DNA from: Kitagawia praeruptora
Taxonomy: Eukaryota > Streptophyta > Magnoliopsida > Apiales > Apiaceae
Direction: 5' to 3'
DNA length: 64,000 bases
Assembly (NCBI GenBank): GCA_037693485.1
Contig: CM075348.1
Coordinates: forward strand, 9,282,501-9,346,500
Shown in pieces: positions 23,189 through 33,005 of the stretch. The translations under genes were made by a program, and so were the position numbers. Every line of letters begins with the position of its first letter. The stretch's first letter is position 1. The notes under the pieces were generated by a model. That model worked only from the letters and a program-made list of their open reading frames with translations, ran no database searches and was not told the origin of the DNA.

Positions 23189-24909
23189 CTAGCTTAAAAC
23201 CCCGTGCGATGCACGGATGTTCTTTAAAATAACAGAATTTTTTTAAATTTGAATTAAAAAATTTAAGACATAAATTTTATTGGTTAAAATTTTAAAAAAC
23301 ATGATCTGATATAATTATATATATGTTATCCGTGATATTTTTAGAAAATGATGGATTTTAGTTTGAAAATATTGAAAAGATATTGAAAAGATGAAATATT
23401 TTAGCTAAAAAACGTAATCGGTTAGTTATTAGTTATTATATTGTTATTATTTTATTGTACTTAAATAAAGCAAATCAAATAGGTTTTTCTGAAAAAATAA
23501 AAAATAGAAAATGTAATGTATTTTAACTGAAAAAGGTAATTGGTTAATTATTAGTAATTATGATATTTTATTTTATTAAACATAATTGCTCATGGTTTTT
23601 TTATAAAAGGAAAAATTTTAGTTAGATAAACTGTATTTTTAGTAAAAAGAAAAATTGACTGTTGAAAAATAGAAAGGTAGCATATTTTACTTGAAAAAGG
23701 AAAGAATTTCTCATATTTTATGTAAAAAAAGATTAGTTATTGAAAAATAGAAAAGGTAACATGTTTTACCTAAAAAAGAAAATTTATTAGTTATCAGTAA
23801 TTATAAATAATTAAGTAAGGATAATTACGTAAAATAACATGTACCATTAAATAAGGGTAAATAAATAAAATTAACTGGAAAAAATAGAAAAATATAAAAT
23901 GTAACATATTTTAGCTAAAAAGGGTAATTGATTAATTATTAGTAATTATAATATTTTATTTTATTAAACAGAATTGCTAATAGTGTTAAATAGAACCTCC
24001 GGTGATATAATTGGAAAAAGAGAGATTTTAGTTAGAGAAGATATAAAGGTAACATGAAGATGACATGATTTATGTGAAAATGGCAATTGATTAGTTTATA
24101 GTAATTATAATTTAATTATGTTATTTTACTAAATTAAATTGCTCATAGTTTTTTTTTTTTTTTGAACAAAAGAAATCAATCCATTAATCAAAAAATGAGA
24201 AATTATTGTTGCCCGTTATATTTCTAGAAAAAAAGGGAATTTAATTAGAAAAAATAGAAAAGATGATATATTTTAGTTAAAAAGGTAATCAGTTAATTAT
24301 TAGTATTATAATATTTTTATTATTATTTTATTTTTATTAAATAGAAACGTCCATGATGTAATTGGAAAAATGAGGTTTTAGTAAGAGAAAAAAAAAAGGT
24401 AACGTGTTTTGGTTGAAAAAGGTAACCGTCCATGATATAATTGGAAAAAGAAAGATTTTAGTAAGAGAAAAGAGAAAAGGTAACGTGTTTTGACTGAAAA
24501 AGGTAATTAATTAGTTAATAGTAATTATAATTTAATTATATTATTTTATTAAACAAAATTGCTTGTAGTGTTTTTAAAAAAGAGAAATTTTATTAGATAA
24601 AATGTAAAAGATATTCTAATTTACCTGAAAAAGTAAATTATTGAAAAATAGAAAAGGTAATATGTTTAACCTGAAAAAGGAAATTGATTCATAAAGGAGA
24701 AATTTTAGTTAGATAAAATGTAAAAGATATTGTATTTTATTTGAAAAAAGTAATTATTCAATTCTTGAAAAGTAGAAAAGATAATATGTTTAATCTGAAA
24801 AAGGAAATTGATTAGTTAGTAAGGGTAAATAAGTAAAATCAATAGGTACCGTACCGACCGACCAACCAACCAAATTTTTAATGTTTCGGCTTTTATATAA
24901 TAGTATAGA
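23189..24909 (-). mobile_element. Non-autonomous Helitron (1721 bp)
   Basis: On the minus strand it begins TCTATACTATTATATAAAAG and ends with hairpin CCGTGC-ATC-GCACGG, a short spacer and CTAG. It is flanked by A on the left and T on the right of the plus strand. The interior is made of diverged repeats such as AAAAGGTAA, TTGGAAAAA and a GGTTGGTTGGTCGG block near the 5' end. The same sequences reappear in the other orientation at about 48900-51100. No Rep/helicase is encoded. Confidence 0.85.
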
Positions 24910-24937
24910 TTTTTGAATTAATTTTTTTATTTAATTA

Positions 24938-25249
24938 CTCCCTCCGTCCCAGTGATATATATACGTTTGGTTTGGACACGGAGACCAAGAAAATGTATAA
25001 AAAATTAGTAAAGTTAGATGCAAAGTGGGTAAAGTGGTGGGACCTATTAATATTTAATAATAGATTTGAGATAGTGGAGTAAAGTAGTGGATGTAATAGT
25101 GTTTTATATTATAGATTTAAGATAGTGGAGGAAAGTTAGTGGGTGTAATAGTGTTTTTTATTATTAAAACTTTACTATTTTTGGAATGTATAGAAATGAT
25201 GGGACACCCCAAAATAGTAAGTGTATAGAAATGAGTGGGACGGAGGGAG
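24938..25249. mobile_element. Stowaway-type MITE (312 bp)
   Basis: Terminal inverted repeats CTCCCTCCGTCCC at 24938 and GGGACGGAGGGAG ending at 25249, flanked by TA on both sides, are the hallmark of Stowaway (Tc1/mariner) MITEs. Non-coding. Confidence 0.92.
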
Positions 25250-25251
25250 TA

Positions 25252-25912
25252 TATTCTATTATATAATAAGAGTAAGAGGGATAATGACGAGTACTACCAT
25301 AGTCAAAGGTTCGACTCTCAGCAACTACGTAATATTTAATAATTTTTTTATATGGTAAACTAATGTTAAAATATGCGTGAAAATTTATCCGTGAATCAAA
25401 GTAATTGATTTTCTATTCTTTGAAGAAAAAAAAAAATTAATCTATCTATACATAGTAACTTCGAAAGTATTACTACATGTTACTTAGAAGTCACGTTCAG
25501 TTAGCATGGCATGGCTTGATTTGTAGAATGTTGTAAAAAACATTGATGTACTTATGAGGCATTAGGCACCAAGCGGCAACTCGGCAAGCTGGGCGATTGA
25601 ATTGATGAACAAGCATATTTAACCAGATTTAGAACATATTATCAATTAAATATTAATATTTTTTAATATTAAAAAATATTAATATGTTGTTTTTAATATT
25701 AATGTTAATATTAATATCTTATGTTATTATTATGATATTTAATTTAATATCTTTTTAATATTAACATTAATTTAAATATAATAAATTAACATATTAACAT
25801 CTTTTTAATATTTTATTATCTTTTTATTTTGATAACAACATTTTTAATTTAAGGCCATTATTCTAGAGAGGACCTCCTTATATGGAGAATATGAGAGAAC
25901 TACTAATTTTAT
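25252..25912. other. A/T-rich spacer, nothing recognised
   Basis: Low-complexity A/T sequence with repeated AATATTAA blocks around 25640-25800. No gene. Confidence 0.5.
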
Positions 25913-26272
25913 ATGATTCTATAGTAGAATCAAAGTTTTAATTTTTGGAGAATATGAGAGAACCATGTATTTTTTCTGATTCTATAGTAGAACCAATTTT
26001 TTTTTTATTTTTCCCAAATTTTTTTTTTTGTTTCTGAGAAAAAAAATTAAAAAAAAAACTGACCTGCCACGTCAGCATTGCTGCCGTCACTGATGACGTG
26101 TCACTGCCGCGTCAGCAGTGACGTCAGCAGACAGCTTTTTAATTTTTTTTTTAAAAAAATGATTTTTTTAAAAATAAAATAAAATAAATGTTTGGTTCTA
26201 TCATAGAATCATCAAAATGGTCTTTTTTTTATAGAACCAAAAATTAAAACTTTGATTCTACTATAGAATCAT
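25913..26272. mobile_element. MITE-like inverted-repeat element (about 360 bp)
   Basis: The 36-base arm at 25913-25948 (ATGATTCTATAGTAGAATCA...) is repeated inverted and perfectly at 26237-26272. The centre (26060-26140) is G/C-richer and crowded with ACGT-containing sites (CCACGTCAGC, TGACGTGTCA, GTGACGTCAGC). No ORF. The exact outer limits and target duplication are not clear because the sirevirus begins 15 bases later. Confidence 0.7.
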
Positions 26273-26287
26273 GTTAAATTCATATAC

Positions 26288-27576
26288 TGTTAGTTACAGA
26301 GGCATGCCTGTATACATCTAATAACAAGCCTAATTGTTTGTAATGCTTTGCATTACTTACTTGACCTCTTCACCGAGGGAACCTCTAGTTGTAGAGTTTC
26401 TGTTTGTATTGTACTTGTAATAGGCATCAAATCCTAGTTGTGTAACTGTACAAATAGAGTCTAGAATAATGCTTGAAAGAAGTTTCATGGTTCATGCCTC
26501 AAGCAAGGAGTTAAAGACTGCCAAATAATCACAGTTGGGATTTGAAGAAATGAAGAATTTGCCTAAGTACCAATTCGAGAAGTATATTTGTCTATTCGAG
26601 AAGTCCAGCATTCGAGAAGTCAGAGATTCGATATCTCAAGACACTATTCGATATCTCTGAATACACTGTTCGATATCTCATTCGATATCTCAGGGATTCG
26701 ATATGTCTACTACTCTATTCGAGATCTCAAGAAGTCAACAAGTCAAGATGGTATTCGAGTTCTCAAAGAGTCAACAAGTCAAAGTTCCATTCGATATCTC
26801 AAAGACTCAGAAAGCTATTCGACAACTCGAGGATTCGATAAGTCAAATGCTCTATTCGACAACTCAAGGAATCCTGATGGAAAAGAGCTATTCGAGAAGT
26901 GGTTCGATATGTCACTATAACAGTATTCGAGAACTCAGAGTTATCGATCAAGTCAATTCTAGTTCTCGAATCACTTACTTAGTCACTTCTCGAATACATT
27001 CTTGGAGACAAAATACTGAAGAAATTGTACAAGTCAGAAACCTGCAACAAGCCAATGCACTTTATGGACCACAACCTGTAACGTGCTCTGGAAAGCCTAC
27101 AAGGAAGCTTGGAGAGATATAGAAGAGACAAGGAGCTAAAGAAGTGGATCTAAACAGGCTTTGCAAAGTCAAATCTGTAACCGTTTGGACACTTACTCAA
27201 AAAGGATAGACAGACTAGAAAGTAATGTGTTTTAGCTCCTTATTTGTAGTAAGCAGGCTGTATCCATGTTCTATAAGGACACAGCCTCACTTCATAACTT
27301 AGTAACTTTTGTGAGTCTAGTTTTTCATACACTGTAAGCTATATCTCTCTGAGAAAAACGAAGCTGAGAATACTACCATTTGTATTCACAGATTGTAGCA
27401 ACCTTTATCTAATATACATTAGATTAAAGTGATATTGCGTGTTGTGTTGTTTATTTATCCGCACCTTCACTTCTACACACACAGGCACTTATCTGCTACA
27501 TAGACTCAATCAAGAAAAGTTCAAGAATCCATTCACCCCCCCCTCTGTATTCTCTTACCGTATTCAATACTCAACA
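26288..27576 (+). repeat. 5' LTR of sirevirus copy 1
   Basis: 1289 bp. The first part of the LTR holds a dense array of TTCGA-type motifs (about 26570-26995). The LTR ends with a C run and CAACA. Short frames across the array are by-products of the repeat and I do not regard them as genes. Confidence 0.95.
26570..26995 (+). promoter_or_regulatory. Array of TTCGA-type motifs in the LTR, several matching the two-unit heat-shock core
   Basis: About 17 copies of a degenerate motif reading TTCGAGAA, TTCGATAT, TTCGACAA or TTCGATAA, usually followed by CTC or GTC, plus two inverted copies (TTCTCGAA). Seven fit TTCnnGAA, the two-unit core bound by heat-shock factors. I see no three-unit canonical element. 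The same array is in the 3' LTR (about 38204-38630) and in sirevirus copy 2 (about 57260-57655, with one 37-bp unit deleted). A promoter or enhancer role is inferred from position only. Confidence 0.6.
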
Positions 27577-27578
27577 AG

Positions 27579-27590
27579 TGGTATCAGAGC
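27579..27590 (+). other. Primer-binding site (initiator Met-tRNA)
   Basis: TGGTATCAGAGC lies two bases after the 5' LTR. It is complementary to the 3' end of initiator methionine tRNA, the usual minus-strand primer of plant copia elements. Confidence 0.93.
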
Positions 27591-27621
27591 GGGCTGTTTA
27601 TTCAAAAACAGAGAAACGATC

Positions 27622-30600
27622 ATGAGTTCGAATACACCAAAGACTACAGGAACGGTGAAGGTCCCTAAGTTTGATAAAGAAAACTTCAACCTCTGGAAGA
27701 TAAAGATGATGTTGTTCATCAAAGCCTCTCATCCCTTGTATCCTGAGATTCTCAAGAATGGTCCTTTTGTTCCACAACAAGAGATACCAGAGAAGACTGT
27801 TGGAACCATAACAATCCCTAGAGCTTATGAGGCCAAGGATCCATCAAAGTGGACAGAGTCAGAAAGGGAGAAGGTTGCTCTTGACAGCCACCTCATGTTG
27901 CTCATCATTGATTCCATGGATATGTCAATGTTTGCAAACATTGCATCATGCACGTCTGCTAAAGAGATGTGGGATCACATTGAGGTGTTGTGTGAAGGGA
28001 CTGATGAGGTTAAAGAAAACAGGAAACAGATATTGGTCACACAGTATGAAGCTTTCATGGCACAGCCCAAGGAAAGCATCACTGAGATGTTTGAAAGGTT
28101 TCACAAGCTAGTTACTGAGTTGCAGATGAATGGAAAGGTTTACAGCACCAAGGAGTTAAATATGAAATTTCTGTTGTCTTCACCAAATCATCTGGAGCAA
28201 AGAGTCATTTCCCTTAGAGAGAGAGATTTGAACAAAGTCACCTATGATGTACTCTATGGAGTCCTAAAGACTCATGAACTTGAGTTGCTTCAGAAGAGGG
28301 CTATCCAAGCAAACCAAGGTAGGATGATAAACACATCATGTGCCTTGATTGTCAACAAATCCATTCTGGACCTAGAAGCATCTACAAGCCAACTAAGGAT
28401 AGAGGAGGTGGCAGATGATGAAGAAACTGAAGCTGGGGTGAGTGAACCTGTTGAGGAAAAGGAGGAAGAAGAAGAGGAGTTTTACACTCTGGAAGAACTT
28501 GATGGGATGGAAAATACTTCATATGCTTTCATGGCCAGAAAATTTCCAAACATCAGATTTAAAAGAAATCAACCCTTCAAACCCAAAACTCAAAACCATT
28601 CAGCCAACAAGAACAAGGCACCTGTGAAACCAAACAGAAATAAGTTCAAAACCGGTTATGTGGATAGGTCATCTGTAAGGTGTTATAGATGCAATGACCT
28701 AGGGCATTTTGCCAGTGAATGCAAGAAGCCTAAAAAGAAGGATAGAGATTATCTTGAGCTAGAAGCTAAGTATGAGGCCCTTCTGAAAAAGCAGACACAT
28801 GGTAAGGCCTACATAGCTGAAGGGAAGTGTTGGGATGATTCTGAGAGTGATGAAGAGGAACAAGAATTCTGCAATTATGCCTTGATGGCCAACTCCAAGG
28901 ATGACTCATCTTCATCTGATTCTCAGGGCAAAGAAAGTGAGAAGAAGGTCATGTGGATTTTGGACAGTGGATGCTCAAATCATATGACTGGTGATATGGC
29001 CCTGCTATCACAGTATGAGGAAAAGGCTGGCCCAATGGTTGCTTTTGGAGATGACAGCATGGGTAACACATTGGGATATGGCAAGCTGAAAGTTGGAAAT
29101 GTCATCATTGAAGATGTAGCACTAGTCAAGGGGCTCAAGCATAATCTGTTAAGTGTTGGTCAGTTTACTGATAGAGGATTCAAAGTGAATTTTGACAAAG
29201 ATGAATGTTTGATCACCCACAAGAAGACTGGTGATTTTGCTCTATCTGGAGTACGGAAGGGAAGCCTGTTTGTAGCCAATATGGACTCTGCAAACAAGGA
29301 CAAAATTTGTTGCTTTTACTCAAAAGCATCAAATGAAGATTGTTGGCTGTGGCACAAGAAACTATCACACCTGAACTTTAAGGCCATTAATTCTCTAGTC
29401 AAAAGAGAGTTAGTGAGAGGCATGCCCACACTTGAATTCTGCCAAGAAGGAGTGTGTGAGGCTTGTCAAAAAGGAAAAATGAAGAGATCAAGCCACAAGT
29501 CAAAGACAGTGACATCTGTAACCAAGCCACTACAACTTATCCATATGGATTTGTTTGGGCCTGTTAACATAATGTCACTTGGAAGAAAGAAGTATGCCCT
29601 GGTAATGGTTGATGATTTTTCAAGGTATACATGGGTAGAATTTCTGGCATCAAAAGATGAGGCTCCACAAGTAATCATTGAGCATATAAAGAAAGTTGAC
29701 AAGGAAGCAAAGGCAAACTATGCAAGTGTGATTGCATTGAGGAGTGATAATGGAACAGAGTTCAGAAATGCCACACTTGAAGCATTCTGCAAAGAGAATG
29801 GCATTTCTCAGCAATTCTCAGCTCCAAGGACTCCACAACAAAATGGAGTTGTTGAGAGAAAGAATAGAACTCTAATTGAGGCTGCTAGAACAATGTTACT
29901 TGATGCAAAAATGCCCACATGTTTTTGGGCTGAGGCTGTGAGCACTGCATGCTATATTCAGAACAGAACCCTCATCAACAAAAACACTGGAAAGACTCCT
30001 TACAACTTGATGACTGGAAAGAAGCCTACACTGAAGTATATTCATACTTTTGGAAGCAAATGCTTTGTACTTAAGGACAATTCTGAATATGTTGGAAAGT
30101 TTGATGCAAAAGCATTTGAAGGAATTTTTCTTGGCTATTCTATGGAAAGAATTGCATACAAGGTTTATGTCATCAGTCAAAAGAAAGTTATGGAAAGCAC
30201 AGATGTAACATTTGATGACAGCAAACTACCTGGACTAGAAGAAGCCAATGATGAAGACAAAGATCCATTGAAGTTTGATAATCTAGATGATTCTGATGAA
30301 GAGACTGAAACTAGAGTTGAAACTCAAGTTCAACAAACTCAAGTGAATAATGATACAAGAGAAGAATTTGTGCCAATCAATAGTGAAGAAACAAGCATCC
30401 AAGACACACCTGTGAGTAATGGCAACTTCACAGGGGGAGGAAATGAGGATGATCATGATGAGGATGATGAAGCAACATCAAGGACGAGAAATCAGGCTGA
30501 ACACTCAAGGAAATGGGATAGATCACACACTGCAGAGCAAATCATTGGAGATCCTAATGCAGGAGTAAGGACTAGGAGAGCAACTCAAAATGAGTGCCTC

Positions 30601-32160
30601 TATGGATGTTTTCTATCACAAGTTGAGCCTAAGAAACTTGATGATGCATTGTTGGATCCAGATTGGATTATTGCCATGCAAGAGGAGCTGAATCAATTTG
30701 AAAGGAACAAAGTATGGGAACTTGTGCCTGCACCAAAGAATAGAACCATTGTTGGAACAAAATGGGTTCTGAAGAATAAGATGGATGAAGATGGTGTAAT
30801 AATAAGAAACAAAGCAAGGCTGGTTGCAAAAGGATACTCTCAACAGGAAGGCATTGATTATGATGAGACATTTGCCCCTGTTGCTAGATTGGAAGCCATT
30901 AGAATATTCTTGGCATTTGCTGCTCATTCAAACTTTAAAGTTTATCAAATGGATGTCAAGAGTGCATTTCTAAATGGAGAGTTGGAAGAAGAGGTTTATG
31001 TGCAACAACCACCTGGCTTTGAGGATCCACATTTCCCAGAATTTGTCTACAGATTGCTTAAGGCACTGTATGGACTTAAGCAAGCTCCAAGAGCATGGTA
31101 TGATACTCTATCACAATTTCTTCTTGAAAATCAATTCACTCGAGGCACATTGGACAAGACACTGTTTTACAAGAAGCATGGTGATGATATGATCCTAGTT
31201 CAAATCTATGTGGATGATATCATTTTTGGTTCTACAAATGAGAAACTGTGTGAGAAATTCTCTAAACTCATGCAGAGCAGATATGAGATGAGTATGATGG
31301 GAGAGTTGACATTCTTTCTAGGGTTGCAAGTCAGTCAAAGGAAGGATGGTATCTTTATCAGTCAAACCAAGTACATCAAGGATTTATTGAAGAAGTTTGA
31401 CTTGGAAGATTGTTCACCTGCCAAGACACCCATGGCCACTGCCACTAAATTGGATGAAGATGATAAAGGCAAGAGAGTAGATATCTCAGTCTACAGAGGC
31501 ATGGTTGGTTCTCTACTCTACCTCACTGCAAGTAGGCCAGACATCATGTTTGCTACATGCTTGTGTGCAAGGTTTCAATCAAATCCAAAGGAATCACATT
31601 TGATTGCAATAAAAAGGATCTTTAGATATCTGAAGGGCACTCCTAACTTGGGATTATGGTACCCTAAGGACACAGGGTTCAATCTGGTTGGCTACTCTGA
31701 TGCTGATTATGCTGGATGCAGAGTGGATAGGAAAAGCACCTCAGGAAGCTGCCAGTTTCTTGGACAAAGGTTAGTTTCTTGGTATAGCAAGAAGCAACAA
31801 TCTGTGTCAACTTCTACAGCTGAGGCTGAATACATAGCTGCTGGAAGTTGCTGTGCTCAAGTGCTTTGGATTAGAAATCAACTTAGAGATTATGGACTTG
31901 TGTTGGAAAGAATTCCAATCATGTGTGACAACACAAGTGCAATCTCTATAGTTGCCAATTCTGTCAATCATTCTAGAACAAAGCACATTGACATCAGATA
32001 TCATTTCATAAGAGAACATGCAACTAATGGAACCATTGAGTTGCATTATGTCTCTACAGATAAACAACTAGCTGATATATTCACTAAGCCATTAGATGAA
32101 GCCACCTTCACAAGGTTGGTAAGTGAGATTGGAATGCTGAATTCTTCAGATTCTGGCTAA
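27622..32160 (+). CDS. gag-pol: Intact Gag-Pol polyprotein of sirevirus copy 1 (spliced form)
   Basis: 1512 residues from the ATG at 27622, 32 bases after the primer-binding site; the open frame upstream of it belongs to the LTR. Gag opens with KFDKENFNLWKIKMMLFIK and has a CX2CX4HX4C zinc knuckle (CYRCNDLGHFASEC, about residue 354). Next come the protease active site WILDSGCSNHMTGD (about 445), the pre-integrase WHKKLSHLNF, integrase with Asp in LIHMDLFGPV, Asp in LRSDNGTEF and Glu in PQQNGVVERKNRT, RT with MDVKSAFLNGELEEEVYV and the catalytic IYVDDIIFGS, and RNase H with YSDADYAGC and STAEAEYIAAG, ending ADIFTKPLDE. No stop or frameshift. The join between Gag and protease (28926/28927) is exactly where copy 2 has a 1220-bp GT-AG segment, so this copy looks derived from spliced RNA. 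Confidence 0.96.
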   Translation: MSSNTPKTTGTVKVPKFDKENFNLWKIKMMLFIKASHPLYPEILKNGPFVPQQEIPEKTVGTITIPRAYEAKDPSKWTESEREKVALDSHLMLLIIDSMDMSMFANIASCTSAKEMWDHIEVLCEGTDEVKENRKQILVTQYEAFMAQPKESITEMFERFHKLVTELQMNGKVYSTKELNMKFLLSSPNHLEQRVISLRERDLNKVTYDVLYGVLKTHELELLQKRAIQANQGRMINTSCALIVNKSILDLEASTSQLRIEEVADDEETEAGVSEPVEEKEEEEEEFYTLEELDGMENTSYAFMARKFPNIRFKRNQPFKPKTQNHSANKNKAPVKPNRNKFKTGYVDRSSVRCYRCNDLGHFASECKKPKKKDRDYLELEAKYEALLKKQTHGKAYIAEGKCWDDSESDEEEQEFCNYALMANSKDDSSSSDSQGKESEKKVMWILDSGCSNHMTGDMALLSQYEEKAGPMVAFGDDSMGNTLGYGKLKVGNVIIEDVALVKGLKHNLLSVGQFTDRGFKVNFDKDECLITHKKTGDFALSGVRKGSLFVANMDSANKDKICCFYSKASNEDCWLWHKKLSHLNFKAINSLVKRELVRGMPTLEFCQEGVCEACQKGKMKRSSHKSKTVTSVTKPLQLIHMDLFGPVNIMSLGRKKYALVMVDDFSRYTWVEFLASKDEAPQVIIEHIKKVDKEAKANYASVIALRSDNGTEFRNATLEAFCKENGISQQFSAPRTPQQNGVVERKNRTLIEAARTMLLDAKMPTCFWAEAVSTACYIQNRTLINKNTGKTPYNLMTGKKPTLKYIHTFGSKCFVLKDNSEYVGKFDAKAFEGIFLGYSMERIAYKVYVISQKKVMESTDVTFDDSKLPGLEEANDEDKDPLKFDNLDDSDEETETRVETQVQQTQVNNDTREEFVPINSEETSIQDTPVSNGNFTGGGNEDDHDEDDEATSRTRNQAEHSRKWDRSHTAEQIIGDPNAGVRTRRATQNECLYGCFLSQVEPKKLDDALLDPDWIIAMQEELNQFERNKVWELVPAPKNRTIVGTKWVLKNKMDEDGVIIRNKARLVAKGYSQQEGIDYDETFAPVARLEAIRIFLAFAAHSNFKVYQMDVKSAFLNGELEEEVYVQQPPGFEDPHFPEFVYRLLKALYGLKQAPRAWYDTLSQFLLENQFTRGTLDKTLFYKKHGDDMILVQIYVDDIIFGSTNEKLCEKFSKLMQSRYEMSMMGELTFFLGLQVSQRKDGIFISQTKYIKDLLKKFDLEDCSPAKTPMATATKLDEDDKGKRVDISVYRGMVGSLLYLTASRPDIMFATCLCARFQSNPKESHLIAIKRIFRYLKGTPNLGLWYPKDTGFNLVGYSDADYAGCRVDRKSTSGSCQFLGQRLVSWYSKKQQSVSTSTAEAEYIAAGSCCAQVLWIRNQLRDYGLVLERIPIMCDNTSAISIVANSVNHSRTKHIDIRYHFIREHATNGTIELHYVSTDKQLADIFTKPLDEATFTRLVSEIGMLNSSDSG

Positions 32161-33005
32161 GTGAATACATCATCTAGATTGTTGCAGCAGTAAACACTTA
32201 CTTTATCTAAATCCTCAATATTTTTGAAGTAAGTGTTGGCTGAAATATGATTTATAAATATTTCAAATCTGTTGCATATGTTGAAAATCATATTTTTATT
32301 AACTCAAAATTTCTATGAAATTTTGAGAAAATCACTATTTGGTTTGCTAGGATATTTTTCAATGAATATGTCTGGTAAATTTTTACAAGATAGTGAAAAT
32401 CAAATTTTTATGAGTGATGGGTATAGTTCGATAAGTCAGACTTCTCGAATGATTCACTATTCGACATCTCTAATAAGTCTCATTAGAGTACTCTTGAGTT
32501 CTCGAATAGAGTCTTTCTGAGATATCGAATAGAGGAATTCTAGACTTCTCGAATATAGTAACTGAGTTCTCGAATGATTGAGTTCTCGAACACTATATTT
32601 GAGTTCTCGAATCATTTGAAAAGGCTGAATTCTCGCTGAATTTTAACCGATTTTGGATTTTTATCTAAAAATTTAATTCACTCATAAAAACACATTTTAT
32701 TTAATTTAGAATTATTTCTAAGTTAGATAACTGCCAGCTGTGAGTTTCTATCTGCTTGAGTTATTGATTAAGCCATTCTTGACTTCTCGAATAGTTGTTT
32801 TCTACTTCTCGAATGCCTGACTTGTCGATACAAAACAGTCTGCTAATCGACAATTCAAGTACTTCATACTTATACAATCTCACATCTATTCGATTCATTT
32901 CATTCGATTTCTCAAGCATCTACACTCTCTAAACCCCTGAAACCCTAGCTACGAAAAGCCAAATTTCTTCTTCAACCTTCAATTTCTTTTCTCTCTTCTA
33001 CACGA
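32161..33005 (+). promoter_or_regulatory. Spacer between pol and the extra ORF, carrying an inverted TTCTCGAA array
   Basis: 845 non-coding bases. Between about 32427 and 32900 there are around 15 copies of the LTR-type motif, mostly in the opposite orientation (GAGTTCTCGAAT, GACTTCTCGAAT). About eight contain TTCTCGAA. Position just upstream of the extra ORF suggests a separate promoter for it. No TATA box is obvious to me. Confidence 0.5.

Noticed and set aside
26588..27122. Overlapping frames of 110 and 139 codons in the sirevirus LTR, repeated in each LTR copy
   Set aside because: They lie across the motif array, have no domain, and their conservation follows from the near-identity of the LTRs, not from coding selection.
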